Positions 17,099-24,563 of a DNA stretch of 64,000 nt are shown piece after piece. Within the stretch, counting starts at the first letter, position 1. Each line of letters begins with the position of its first letter. A program made the translations under genes and the position numbers. The notes beneath the pieces are model-generated. The model was not told the origin of the DNA. It ran no database searches and saw nothing but the letters and a program-made list of their open reading frames with translations. The stretch comes from Armatimonadota bacterium (GTDB lineage Bacteria; Armatimonadota; UBA5829; DSUL01), in contig AP024674.1 of NCBI GenBank assembly GCA_025998755.1, positions 2,868,162 through 2,932,161 on the forward strand. The letters are read 5' to 3'.

Positions 17099-17899
17099 AT
17101 GCTGGTCTCTTACCATAACCATACGCGCTGGAGCGACGGGTCTCCCACCATCGCCGAGATGGTGGAGGGCGCTCTCACTCAGGGGCTCGACGAGCTGGGC
17201 ATCTCGGATCACTTTGTGCTGTTCCCGGACCGCAGGGAGGTGGAGTGGTCCATGCCACTCCACCTGCTGGGTGAATACGTGGCCGAGCTGCAGGACACAG
17301 CATCGCGTCTGGACGGGATGCAGCTTCGGCTGGGCGTCGAGGTGGACTATCTGCCGGGCACATCAGAGCAGCTGAAAAACGAACTGGCCAGGTATCCCTT
17401 CGATTTCATCATCTGCTCCGTGCACTATGTGGACGAGTTCCCGGTGGATGCAGACCGCAAGTACTGGGATCCGCTGCCGCAGGAGCGCATTAACGAGATC
17501 TGGCGGGAATACTGGCTGCGGGTGCGGGATATGGCCGTGGAGGGCATCGGCGACATCGTGGCCCATCTGGACCTACCCAAGAAGTACGGTTTCCGCCCCA
17601 CGCAAAACCTTTCTGCGGAAGAGGACCAGGCTCTGGACGCCATCCGGGCGGCGAATCTTGCCATCGAGATCAACACAGCGGGCTGGAGCCTCTCGGCCGA
17701 GGAGGCCTATCCCTCCCTTCGGCTGCTCCGTAAGGCGCGGCAGAGGGATATCCCCCTCGTCATCAGCGCAGACGCCCACTCTCCGGCCCATCTAACACGC
17801 CATTTCGATCGCGCCCGGGATCTTGCGCGGGAGGCCGGCTACAGTCGGCTGCTCCGCTTCCATCAAAGGGAGCGCTTTGAGATCCCGCTCCAGTCTTGA
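17099..17899 (+). CDS. PHP-domain phosphatase (histidinol-phosphatase-like)
   Basis: Metal-dependent phosphoesterase of 266 residues. The PHP motifs are in order: YHNHTRWSDG (HxH, residues 5-14), GISDHFVLF with the second His-Asp pair, EVDYLPG, CSVHYVDEF, and a late SADAHSP. This layout matches the HisJ/HisK type that removes phosphate from L-histidinol phosphate, though PHP phosphatases of similar size act on other sugar or amino-alcohol phosphates. No other his gene is nearby, so the function stays provisional. The ATG follows a GGAAAGGA site. A 21-base gap leads to the GH130 gene. Confidence 0.8.
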   Translation: MLVSYHNHTRWSDGSPTIAEMVEGALTQGLDELGISDHFVLFPDRREVEWSMPLHLLGEYVAELQDTASRLDGMQLRLGVEVDYLPGTSEQLKNELARYPFDFIICSVHYVDEFPVDADRKYWDPLPQERINEIWREYWLRVRDMAVEGIGDIVAHLDLPKKYGFRPTQNLSAEEDQALDAIRAANLAIEINTAGWSLSAEEAYPSLRLLRKARQRDIPLVISADAHSPAHLTRHFDRARDLAREAGYSRLLRFHQRERFEIPLQS

Positions 17900-17920
17900 G
17901 GGGGCGAGGGGGAGAGATCT

Positions 17921-18853
17921 ATGCGGCTGGCGGGTGAACTGCTGAAAAGGTATCCGGGTAACCCTATCCTCACGTGGAAGGACCTTCCCTATCACGTCAA
18001 CGCCGTCTACAATCCCGGGGCGGTCAAGCACGGCGACGAGTATATCCTGGTGCCTAGGGTGGAGGACGGCCGCCGGGATAACCGCCTGCACATCGCGCGC
18101 AGCCGCGACGGGATTCACTTCACGGTGGAGCCCGAGCCGATTGCGCTCCCCGGCAGCCCGGAGGATCTGGCCTGGGAGAAGCATCAGTATGACGCCCGGG
18201 TCACGCCTCTGGACGGGGCATACTACATCGCCTACTGCGCCCAGACCATGGGAGAGGTGGTGCGCATCGGGCTGGCCCGGACGGAGGACTTCCGGGCATT
18301 CGAGCGTCTGCCATTCGCCACCCAGCCCTGGAACCGCAACTGCGCCCTTTTCCCGGAGAAGATCGGCGGGTTGTATGCGCGATTGGACCGCCCGATGAGC
18401 GGCAGCGACGCCATTACGTTTGTCACTTTCTCTCCGGATCTGGTTTACTGGGGCCGCTCGCGGCCGCTGGAGCTGCAAGTGCAGACATGGATGCGCGAGA
18501 AATGGGGCATCGGACCGCCTCCTATCCGCACGGACGAGGGCTGGCTTCTGATCATTCACGGGGTTTGGCTGGCTTGCAACTACGTGTATCGGCTGGGCGT
18601 TGTCCTGCTGGATCTGGAAGACCCTTGCCGGGTGATCGGACAGTGTCCGGATTTCATCCTCACCCCGCGCGAGGACTACGAGCGTTGCGGAGAGGTGCCG
18701 AACTGCGTGTTCGCGAATGGCGCCATCCTGGAACCGGACGGAGAGCTGAAGGTCTACTACGGGGCGGCCGATACCTGTATCGGGCTGGCCACGGGCCACG
18801 TGGACGAACTGATCGCCGCCTGCAAGAGCGGCATCAGACCTGGCCGGTCCTGA
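17921..18853 (+). CDS. GH130 family glycosidase/phosphorylase (beta-mannoside type)
   Basis: Five-bladed beta-propeller enzyme of 310 residues. The GH130 pattern is clear: KRYPGNPIL at the start, AVYNPGAVKHGDEY, LVPRVEDGR, ARSRDGIHF, the YDARVTPLDGAYYIAY strand carrying the general-acid Asp, and WGIGPPPIRTDEGWLLIIHGV with the conserved His. In this family the pair Arg/His decides between phosphorolysis and hydrolysis, and I cannot resolve it reliably by eye. Substrates are usually beta-mannosyl-glucose or mannan and N-glycan fragments. There is no signal peptide, so it acts inside the cell. GGGGGAG precedes the ATG at a usable distance. Confidence 0.85.
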   Translation: MRLAGELLKRYPGNPILTWKDLPYHVNAVYNPGAVKHGDEYILVPRVEDGRRDNRLHIARSRDGIHFTVEPEPIALPGSPEDLAWEKHQYDARVTPLDGAYYIAYCAQTMGEVVRIGLARTEDFRAFERLPFATQPWNRNCALFPEKIGGLYARLDRPMSGSDAITFVTFSPDLVYWGRSRPLELQVQTWMREKWGIGPPPIRTDEGWLLIIHGVWLACNYVYRLGVVLLDLEDPCRVIGQCPDFILTPREDYERCGEVPNCVFANGAILEPDGELKVYYGAADTCIGLATGHVDELIAACKSGIRPGRS

Positions 18854-18905
18854 GACTTTGCGGGGAGCTTCAGGCGGCCGCGTGGCGGTCGGGGTGAGGT
18901 TGCTT

Positions 18906-18933
18906 TTGCCTGTCAGATGTGGTAAAAGATATT
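18906..18933 (+). promoter_or_regulatory. Putative promoter of the fluoride-riboswitch operon
   Basis: TTGCCT and GATATT are spaced by 16 bases and would start transcription at about 18940, exactly where the riboswitch aptamer begins. The -10 is imperfect. Confidence 0.5.
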
Positions 18934-18940
18934 TGAATGC

Positions 18941-18992
18941 AAGGGGATGGAGTCCCCCGCAATCGTCGCAACCGGCTGATGACTCCTACCAG
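18941..18992 (+). ncRNA. Fluoride riboswitch aptamer (crcB motif)
   Basis: The RNA matches the fluoride riboswitch consensus almost base for base. GGGG (18943-18946) pairs with CCCC (18954-18957) around ATGGAGT. The conserved GCTGATGACTCCTACC stands at 18975-18990, and GGAGT (18949-18953) can pair with ACTCC (18982-18986) as in the known pseudoknotted fold. Between them is the short variable hairpin region. The aptamer lies 55 bases before the dynamin-like GTPase gene, whose neighbour is crcB, the classic target of this riboswitch. I consider the class assignment firm; fluoride binding itself is not tested. Confidence 0.93.
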
Positions 18993-18998
18993 CAATAG

Positions 18999-19038
18999 CC
19001 GTCCTCGCCTGCAAAGGCCGCGGACGGTGGCAGGAGGA
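18999..19038 (+). promoter_or_regulatory. Riboswitch expression platform with alternative Shine-Dalgarno-masking helix
   Basis: Two exclusive helices can form after the aptamer. CCGTCC (18999-19004) pairs with GGACGG (19022-19027). Alternatively TCCTC and CTGC (19002-19006, 19009-19012) pair with GAGGA and GCAG (19034-19038, 19030-19033), which hides the AGGAGG ribosome site of the gene starting at 19047. There is no T run, so control at translation is the likely mode. Which helix fluoride favours cannot be read from sequence. Confidence 0.6.
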
Positions 19039-19046
19039 ACGGTCCA

Positions 19047-20885
19047 ATGCAAGAAGCCCTGCGCGAGGATCATCTGCCGGACGTCGCCCCACCCACGGTG
19101 TCGCCTCCCGGCGATCCCCTGTTCCGTGCTCTTCAGGAAGCCATTGCGCTCTGTTCCGGCCCGGCCGCATCGGACGCAGCTGCCGGCAAACTGGCCGCGC
19201 TGGCCCGCCGCCTGAGTGAGCGACGCTTTCACCTTGCCGTGCTTGGCCAGTTCAAGCGCGGAAAAAGCACCCTGCTGAACGCTTTGCTGGGAGAGGATGT
19301 CCTTCCCTCCTCCGTGCTGCCCCTCACCGCCATTCCCACCTTTATCCGCGGTGGAAGCGAACGCAGCGCGCGGGTGGAGTTCCAGGGTTCCCGGGATCCC
19401 GATGTGGCCACGGCGGCGGATCCGGAAGAGCTGCGCGCCTTCCTGGCGCGGTATGTCACAGAAGAAGAGAATCCCGGCAACCGTCTGAACGTCTCAACTG
19501 TCGAAGTCACCCACCCTGCGCCTCTGCTGACGCAGGGCGTGGTGCTTATAGACACTCCCGGCATCGGCTCCACCCACCGGCACAACACGGAAGCCACGCT
19601 GAACTTTCTCCCCCAGTGCGATGCGGCTCTGTTCGTCGTGTCGCCGGATCCTCCGGTCACGGAGGTGGAGATCGAGTTCTTGAAGAGGGTGCGCTCCCGG
19701 GTGGGGCGGATCTTCTTCGTGCTGAACAAGGCGGACTATCTGGAGGGGCCGGAGCGGGAGGAGATGCTCCGTTTCGTGGAGCGTGCGCTGCGGGAGCACG
19801 CGGGTCTGGACGGCGACCTGCGCCTTCTGATGATCTCTGCCCGGCAGGGTCTCCAGGCAAGGCGCTCCGGTGACTCCCGTCTGTGGGACTCCAGCGGGAT
19901 GCGCGAGCTGGAGTCGCATCTGCAGAGCTTTCTGGTGCGGGAGAAGGAGTCCGCGCTTCACCGGACGGTCGCGGCTCGTGCGGTGGAGGTTCTGGAAGAG
20001 GTCCTTCTGGAGAAGCGGTTGTCGCTGGAGACCATGCGGCTGCCCGTCGAGGAGATCGAGCGGCGGCTCAGGTTGCTGGAGGAGCGGTTCCGCGAGGTGC
20101 AGCTGCGTCAGGTTGCCGTGCGCGACGGACTGGCCGGAGACCGCAAACGTCTGGCCGCCCTGCTTGAGGAGCAGGCGGCGCAGCTCCGCAAGAAGGCGTT
20201 CAACCTCTTTATGAAGACTGTAGAGTGCGCCATTGACGAGCCCGGCGCGGGTCCCGGCGCGCCGCAGGAGGCGCTCGCGGAAGTCATTCCGGCCTTCTTC
20301 GAGAACGAGCTGGGTGAGCTGTCCACCGAGTTCGAGTCGCGCGTCCGGCAGACCCTGGATCTCCGCCGCCGCGAGGTAGATGCCCTGGTGGATGCGGTCC
20401 GGCAGACTGCCGCGGAGCTGTTCGACCTGCCGCACCACGCCACAACGGATACCGGCGAGTTCGAGGTGACGCGCGAGCCCTACTGGGTGACCCACTACTG
20501 GCCAATCACTCTGGGGCTGCTCCCGGAGGGGTTCTGGGACCGGTTCCTGCCGGCCGCGATGCGCCGCAGACGGCTTCTTGCCAGGATGAAGGAGAGGGTG
20601 GAGGTGCTGGTGGCGGAAAATGTGGAGAACGTCCGCTGGCCCACCCTGCAGAACCTGGACCGCAGCATCCGGGAGTTCGGCGAAGAGCTGGACAGACGCC
20701 TGGAGGAGGCGGTCCGGGCCACCATCGGGGCCATAGAGGCCGGCCGTAGCCGCCGGTTGGAACAGAGCGGGATGTTGCGGCAGGAACTGGCGCGGGTGGA
20801 AGGGCATCTGAACCAGCTTCAGTCGTTGATCCAGAGGGTCGGGAATCATCAGAAGATTACGCCGGAAGGACAGGTTCAAGCGTGA
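19047..20885 (+). CDS. Dynamin-like GTPase under a fluoride riboswitch
   Basis: Large GTPase of 612 residues. The G1 loop is GQFKRGKST at 67-75, G2 probably the Thr in LPLTAIPTF, G3 DTPG at 169-172 and G4 NKAD at 227-230. The rest (about 300-600) is mainly helical with long charged coiled-coil stretches, and includes one weakly hydrophobic aromatic segment near residues 475-500 that could be a membrane paddle. This is the bacterial dynamin-like protein layout; members remodel or protect membranes. There is no classical transmembrane pair. AGGAGG stands nine bases before the ATG, inside the riboswitch platform. The end overlaps crcB by four bases, so both proteins should be made together in response to fluoride. 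Confidence 0.82.
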   Translation: MQEALREDHLPDVAPPTVSPPGDPLFRALQEAIALCSGPAASDAAAGKLAALARRLSERRFHLAVLGQFKRGKSTLLNALLGEDVLPSSVLPLTAIPTFIRGGSERSARVEFQGSRDPDVATAADPEELRAFLARYVTEEENPGNRLNVSTVEVTHPAPLLTQGVVLIDTPGIGSTHRHNTEATLNFLPQCDAALFVVSPDPPVTEVEIEFLKRVRSRVGRIFFVLNKADYLEGPEREEMLRFVERALREHAGLDGDLRLLMISARQGLQARRSGDSRLWDSSGMRELESHLQSFLVREKESALHRTVAARAVEVLEEVLLEKRLSLETMRLPVEEIERRLRLLEERFREVQLRQVAVRDGLAGDRKRLAALLEEQAAQLRKKAFNLFMKTVECAIDEPGAGPGAPQEALAEVIPAFFENELGELSTEFESRVRQTLDLRRREVDALVDAVRQTAAELFDLPHHATTDTGEFEVTREPYWVTHYWPITLGLLPEGFWDRFLPAAMRRRRLLARMKERVEVLVAENVENVRWPTLQNLDRSIREFGEELDRRLEEAVRATIGAIEAGRSRRLEQSGMLRQELARVEGHLNQLQSLIQRVGNHQKITPEGQVQA

Positions 20886-21262
20886 CCCCGGATTTGAGGA
20901 TTCTTGCCCTGGCACTGGGTGGCGCCCTCGGAACGATATGCCGCTATCTTGTATCCGTGGCTTCCACGAAGCTCTTCGGAGCGGTGGTGCCGGCCGGAAC
21001 GTTTCTGGTCAACCTGAGCGGATGTTTCCTGCTGGGGTTGATGTTCGGGCTGGGGGAGGCTCGGGGTGTCAGCCCGGGCTTTCGCCTGTTCTTTATGACG
21101 GGCTTCCTGGGCGCCTACACCACGTTCTCCACATTTGCCGTGGAGAGCGTGCTGGCGCACGAAGGCGGCAGAGCCGGGCTGGCGACCGCTAACATCCTGG
21201 CCAACAACCTGGGCGGGCTGGCGCTGGCGAAGGCGGGGTTGATGCTGGGCAGGCTGATCTAG
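20882..21262 (+). CDS. crcB: Fluoride channel/exporter CrcB (Fluc)
   Basis: Small inner-membrane protein of 126 residues that forms dual-topology dimers and lets fluoride leave the cytoplasm. Four membrane helices are evident. Family hallmarks include GGALGTICRYLVS near residue 13-25, PAGTFLVNLSGCFLLGL with the conserved Asn, and GFLGAYTTFSTFAVE, where the Thr/Phe residues line the pore. A single copy is present here, suggesting a homodimer. Start is GTG at 20882, overlapping the GTPase stop by four bases. Its presence supports the riboswitch call upstream. Confidence 0.95.
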   Translation: MTPDLRILALALGGALGTICRYLVSVASTKLFGAVVPAGTFLVNLSGCFLLGLMFGLGEARGVSPGFRLFFMTGFLGAYTTFSTFAVESVLAHEGGRAGLATANILANNLGGLALAKAGLMLGRLI

Positions 21263-21276
21263 GGGGATAGCGGATA

Positions 21277-22548
21277 ATGCCGGTCGAATATCGCGTAATC
21301 GAGGTGTTCACAAGCGAGGAGGCCCGCTGGGAAGGGCGGCCTGTGTGGGAAGCCATTCTGGATGCCGTGCGCCGCTCGGACCTGGCGGCTCGCTGCACCG
21401 TGAGCCGGGCGATGGCCGGTTGTTACGAGAACGGTGAGATGGCGTCGGGCAGCCTGGAGGTGCTGTCGTTCAATATGCCGCTGAAGATCGAGGTCATCCT
21501 GCCGGCCGCCCAGCTGGATGAACTGCTTCCCCGCATCGAGGAGATGGTGACCGATGGCATCGTCGCCGTCGAGGAGATGCAGGTGCGGGCGCATCGGACC
21601 CGGAAGCGCCTCATCCCCCGGCAGCTCCGGGTGAAGGATGCCATGACTCCCTCTCCGCACGCCGTCACGCCCGCCACGCCCCTGGCCGATGTCGTCCGTC
21701 TGTTGCTGCGCCACCGCTTCAACGGCGTGCCGGTGACCGGTGAAGACGGCCGCCCCGCCGGTATCATCACGCAGAAGGATCTCATCCAGCGCGCCGGGAT
21801 GCCGGTTCGGCTGGGACTGCTGGCGCAGTTCGGGGAGCAGCAGGTCAATGAGTTCCTGGCTTCCATTCAGGACCGGAAGGCCGCCGATGTGATGAGCGCT
21901 CCCGTTGTCACGGTGCGGGAGGACCAGCGTCTGGGCGAAGCGGCGGACCTGATGCTGCGCAAAGGGCTGAAGAGGCTTCCCGTGGTAGACGCGGATGGCC
22001 GCCTGACAGGAATGCTCTCCCGCTTCGATGTCTTCAAGACCATCACCACGGAGTCCCCGGACTGGCGCAAGATCCGGGATCAGTATGTCTCGGTGGCCAA
22101 CGTGCGAACTGTCGCCGACATCATGCGGCGCGACGCGCACACCGTACCCCCGGACACTCCGCTGGAGGAGGTGGCCCGTCTGATTGACGACAGCGACATC
22201 CAGCGCGTCGCCGTGGTGGACTCAGAAGGGCGGTTGGTGGGGCTTGTATCGGATTCCGATCTGCTGTCCGTCTTAGCAGAGCACAGGGGCGGGCTGTGGG
22301 AGTCGCTGAAGGCCCGTCTGGGGCTTTCCGAGGCAGCACGGCGGCAGGCCGGGTCCGCACGGACGGCGGGCGACATCATGAGGACCGGCCTGATCACGGT
22401 GACGGAAGAGACGCGCATTGAGGATGCCATCCGTCTGATGACGGAGCACGGCATAAAGCGGCTGCCGGTGGTGGACGAATCCGGCGTCTTCCGTGGGATG
22501 GTCAGCCGCGACTCGCTTTTGCGCGCAGGACTGGAGCAGGAACAATGA
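21277..22548 (+). CDS. DUF190 domain fused to four CBS domains
   Basis: Cytosolic protein of 423 residues. The first 105 residues are a DUF190 domain (ferredoxin-like, PII-like family), a frequent neighbour of crcB. They are followed by four CBS repeats at about residues 118-172, 199-254, 277-330 and 366-418, recognisable from their repeated DxM(T/R)...V(T)P/V...A..LM...I.RLPVVD.DGRL.G(I/M)(I/L)S..DL pattern. Paired CBS domains bind adenine nucleotides, so the protein may report energy state or nucleotide ligands to the channel or transporter. The gap from crcB is 14 bases, and its stop overlaps the MFS start. DUF190 usually occurs alone or with fewer added domains; this size is unusual. Confidence 0.85.
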   Translation: MPVEYRVIEVFTSEEARWEGRPVWEAILDAVRRSDLAARCTVSRAMAGCYENGEMASGSLEVLSFNMPLKIEVILPAAQLDELLPRIEEMVTDGIVAVEEMQVRAHRTRKRLIPRQLRVKDAMTPSPHAVTPATPLADVVRLLLRHRFNGVPVTGEDGRPAGIITQKDLIQRAGMPVRLGLLAQFGEQQVNEFLASIQDRKAADVMSAPVVTVREDQRLGEAADLMLRKGLKRLPVVDADGRLTGMLSRFDVFKTITTESPDWRKIRDQYVSVANVRTVADIMRRDAHTVPPDTPLEEVARLIDDSDIQRVAVVDSEGRLVGLVSDSDLLSVLAEHRGGLWESLKARLGLSEAARRQAGSARTAGDIMRTGLITVTEETRIEDAIRLMTEHGIKRLPVVDESGVFRGMVSRDSLLRAGLEQEQ

Positions 22549-23759
22549 CCACGGAAGTAACGGCCGAGGCGAGACATACGGGCAGGGCGATGCGCTTCGT
22601 GGTGCTCCTGGGAGTGGTCAGCCTGTTTGCTGACATGACCTACGAAGGCGCCCGAAGCGTCACAGGACCATTCCTGGCGACCCTGGGCGCCAGCGCGGCC
22701 GTGGTGGGGTTCGTGTCTGGACTGGGCGAGCTGGTGGGCTACGCGGTGCGGTTGGTCTCGGGCTACCTGAGCGACCGCACGGGCCGCTACTGGACGCTGA
22801 CCATCGTGGGATATTGCGTGAATCTGCTGGCCGTTCCGCTGCTGGCCTGGGCCGGCCGGTGGGAGGTGGCCGTCGCACTGATTGTGGCGGAGCGTTTCGG
22901 AAAGGCTGTCCGCACCCCTCCGCGCGATGCCATGCTGTCCCACGCCGCCAGCCGCACCGGAGCGGGACGCGCCTTCGGGCTGCACGAGGCGCTGGATCAG
23001 GTTGGCGCCGTCACCGGACCGCTCATCGTGACCGCTGTGTTGATGGTGGGGGGCACTCATCGCACGGCGTTTGCCATTCTCGGAATCCCGGCCATTGTGG
23101 GAATCTCGCTGGTCATAGCGGCCCGCCTTCAGTATCCCGTGCCCAGGACCATGGAGGTTCCTGACGGCGGCAGGGAGGAAAGAGGCGGAAGTCTGCCGCC
23201 GCAGTTCCGTCTGTATCTCGCGGGTGTCGCTCTGGTTGCTGCGGGGTTCGCGGACTTTCCGCTGATGGCCTATCATTTCGCCCGGACTGACGCCTTTGCG
23301 CCTCAGACCATCGCGCTGGTGTACTCAATGGCGATGGCGGTGGACGCGGCTGCCGCTCTGATCTGGGGCAGGTTGTACGACCGGGCCGGGCTGCGGGCGA
23401 TGCTCATTGCCGTCGCGCTCTCCGCAGCCTTTGCGCCGCTGGCGTTCCTGGGCAAAGGGTGGCTGCCGCTTGCCGGAGTGGCCCTCTGGGGAGCGGGGAT
23501 GGGGGCTCAGGAGTCGGTCATGCGGGCCGCCATATCGCGCATGGCTCCGGCAGGCCGGAGGGGAACGGCATACGGCGTGTTCAACAGCGTCTACGGGGCG
23601 GCCTGGTTCGCCGGCAGCGCGACCATGGGTCTGCTCTACACCCGGCACCCTGCGCTGCTGGTGGCTTTTTCCGTAGTCGCGCAGGTTCTTGCGCTCCCGT
23701 TCATCCGGGCCTCTGAGCGGGGCGGTCCCGCCGCTGGTCCGGCGCGGGGAGCGGGGTGA
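22545..23759 (+). CDS. MFS transporter
   Basis: Twelve-helix major facilitator of 404 residues in the inner membrane. The loop 2-3 motif appears as GYLSDRTGRYW, and a second-half counterpart as LIWGRLYDRAGLR. The FGLHEALDQVGAVTGPL segment in helix 5 is shared by a group of uncharacterised bacterial MFS proteins. Substrate is unknown. The ATGA overlap with the DUF190-CBS gene makes it part of the fluoride-controlled operon, so a role in export or osmotic/ion recovery during fluoride stress is possible; this is inference from context only. No terminator is visible in the 114 bases before the convergent UDG gene. Confidence 0.8.
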   Translation: MTTEVTAEARHTGRAMRFVVLLGVVSLFADMTYEGARSVTGPFLATLGASAAVVGFVSGLGELVGYAVRLVSGYLSDRTGRYWTLTIVGYCVNLLAVPLLAWAGRWEVAVALIVAERFGKAVRTPPRDAMLSHAASRTGAGRAFGLHEALDQVGAVTGPLIVTAVLMVGGTHRTAFAILGIPAIVGISLVIAARLQYPVPRTMEVPDGGREERGGSLPPQFRLYLAGVALVAAGFADFPLMAYHFARTDAFAPQTIALVYSMAMAVDAAAALIWGRLYDRAGLRAMLIAVALSAAFAPLAFLGKGWLPLAGVALWGAGMGAQESVMRAAISRMAPAGRRGTAYGVFNSVYGAAWFAGSATMGLLYTRHPALLVAFSVVAQVLALPFIRASERGGPAAGPARGAG

Positions 23760-23873
23760 CCCGTGTCGGCATCCAGCGCCTGCTGACCCGTTCTGACGCC
23801 CCCCTGATCGATCTGGCCCGGCGCGGATCCGTGGCGACCTCTCCCTGCAAGGACGCCGGTGGCGGCCCAGCCC

Positions 23874-24563
23874 TCATAGCCCCGCCAGCGCCCGTGCCCT
23901 TTCGAAGATCTGTCTGAGCATCTCGCGGGTCACCAGCCCGGTGTACGTGTTGCGCTGGCTGGGATGATAGCTGCAGAGCAGGCGCCTCCCCTCCGGCAGC
24001 GGAAATTCCGCCCCGTGGCGGAAGCCCGAGAAAGGGATGTCCGGAGTTGTTCCGCACTCTCTCAGAGCCTTCAGAGTCTCGCGGAAGGCCATCTGCCCCA
24101 GAGTGACGGCAACCCGCCAGGGCGCTCCGGAGCTCAGTGTGCTCCGCAGCCACTCCCGGCAATTGTCGAACTCATCCGGAAGTGGTCTGTTCTGCGGCGG
24201 AGCACAGTGGACGGCGGCTGTGATGAGTGTGCGCCGGAGCCGCAGACCGTCGCCGGCGTGCGTGGCGTGCGGCTGACTGGCCAGGCCGGCCTCGTGAAGC
24301 GCGCGGTAGAGCCAGTTGCCGCTTTCGTCGCCGGTGAACATCCGCCCGGTGCGGTTGGCTCCATGGGCGGCGGGAGCCAGCCCCACAATGACGATGCGCG
24401 CCTCCGGGTCTCCGAAGTTCGGGACGGGCCGGCCCCAGTAATTCCATTCTGCGAATGCCCGTCGCCTGCGCCCGGCCACCTCAAGGCACCATTCGCGCAG
24501 CCGCGGGCAACGCTCGCACTGCACGATGCGCCTGTTCAGGGCCTCCAGCCAGCCTGTGTCCAT
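23874..24563 (-). CDS. Uracil-DNA glycosylase, family 5 (UDGb)
   Basis: Base-excision repair enzyme of 229 residues that removes uracil and related deaminated bases. Iron-sulfur ligands are visible as Cys16 and Cys19 (CERC) with Cys120 and Cys135. Motif 1 reads GLAPAAHGANRTGR (61-74): the Ala in place of a catalytic Asp/Asn is the family 5 mark. The second motif is YHPSQRNTYTG near the C-terminus. Family 4 enzymes have GEAPG at motif 1, so they are excluded. It overlaps the 3' end of the upstream hydrolase gene by 28 bases on the same strand. Confidence 0.88.
   Translation of the reverse strand: MDTGWLEALNRRIVQCERCPRLREWCLEVAGRRRRAFAEWNYWGRPVPNFGDPEARIVIVGLAPAAHGANRTGRMFTGDESGNWLYRALHEAGLASQPHATHAGDGLRLRRTLITAAVHCAPPQNRPLPDEFDNCREWLRSTLSSGAPWRVAVTLGQMAFRETLKALRECGTTPDIPFSGFRHGAEFPLPEGRRLLCSYHPSQRNTYTGLVTREMLRQIFERARALAGL

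Noticed and set aside
18941-18992. Cobalamin or c-di-GMP riboswitch as alternative to the fluoride class
   Set aside because: The cobalamin box and the GEMM core are absent, while the fluoride consensus matches nearly completely and crcB is in the operon.
19494-20915. A 473-codon open frame opposite the dynamin-like GTPase
   Set aside because: The plus strand shows clear GTPase motifs and a ribosome site; the opposite product has no domain and is a compositional shadow.
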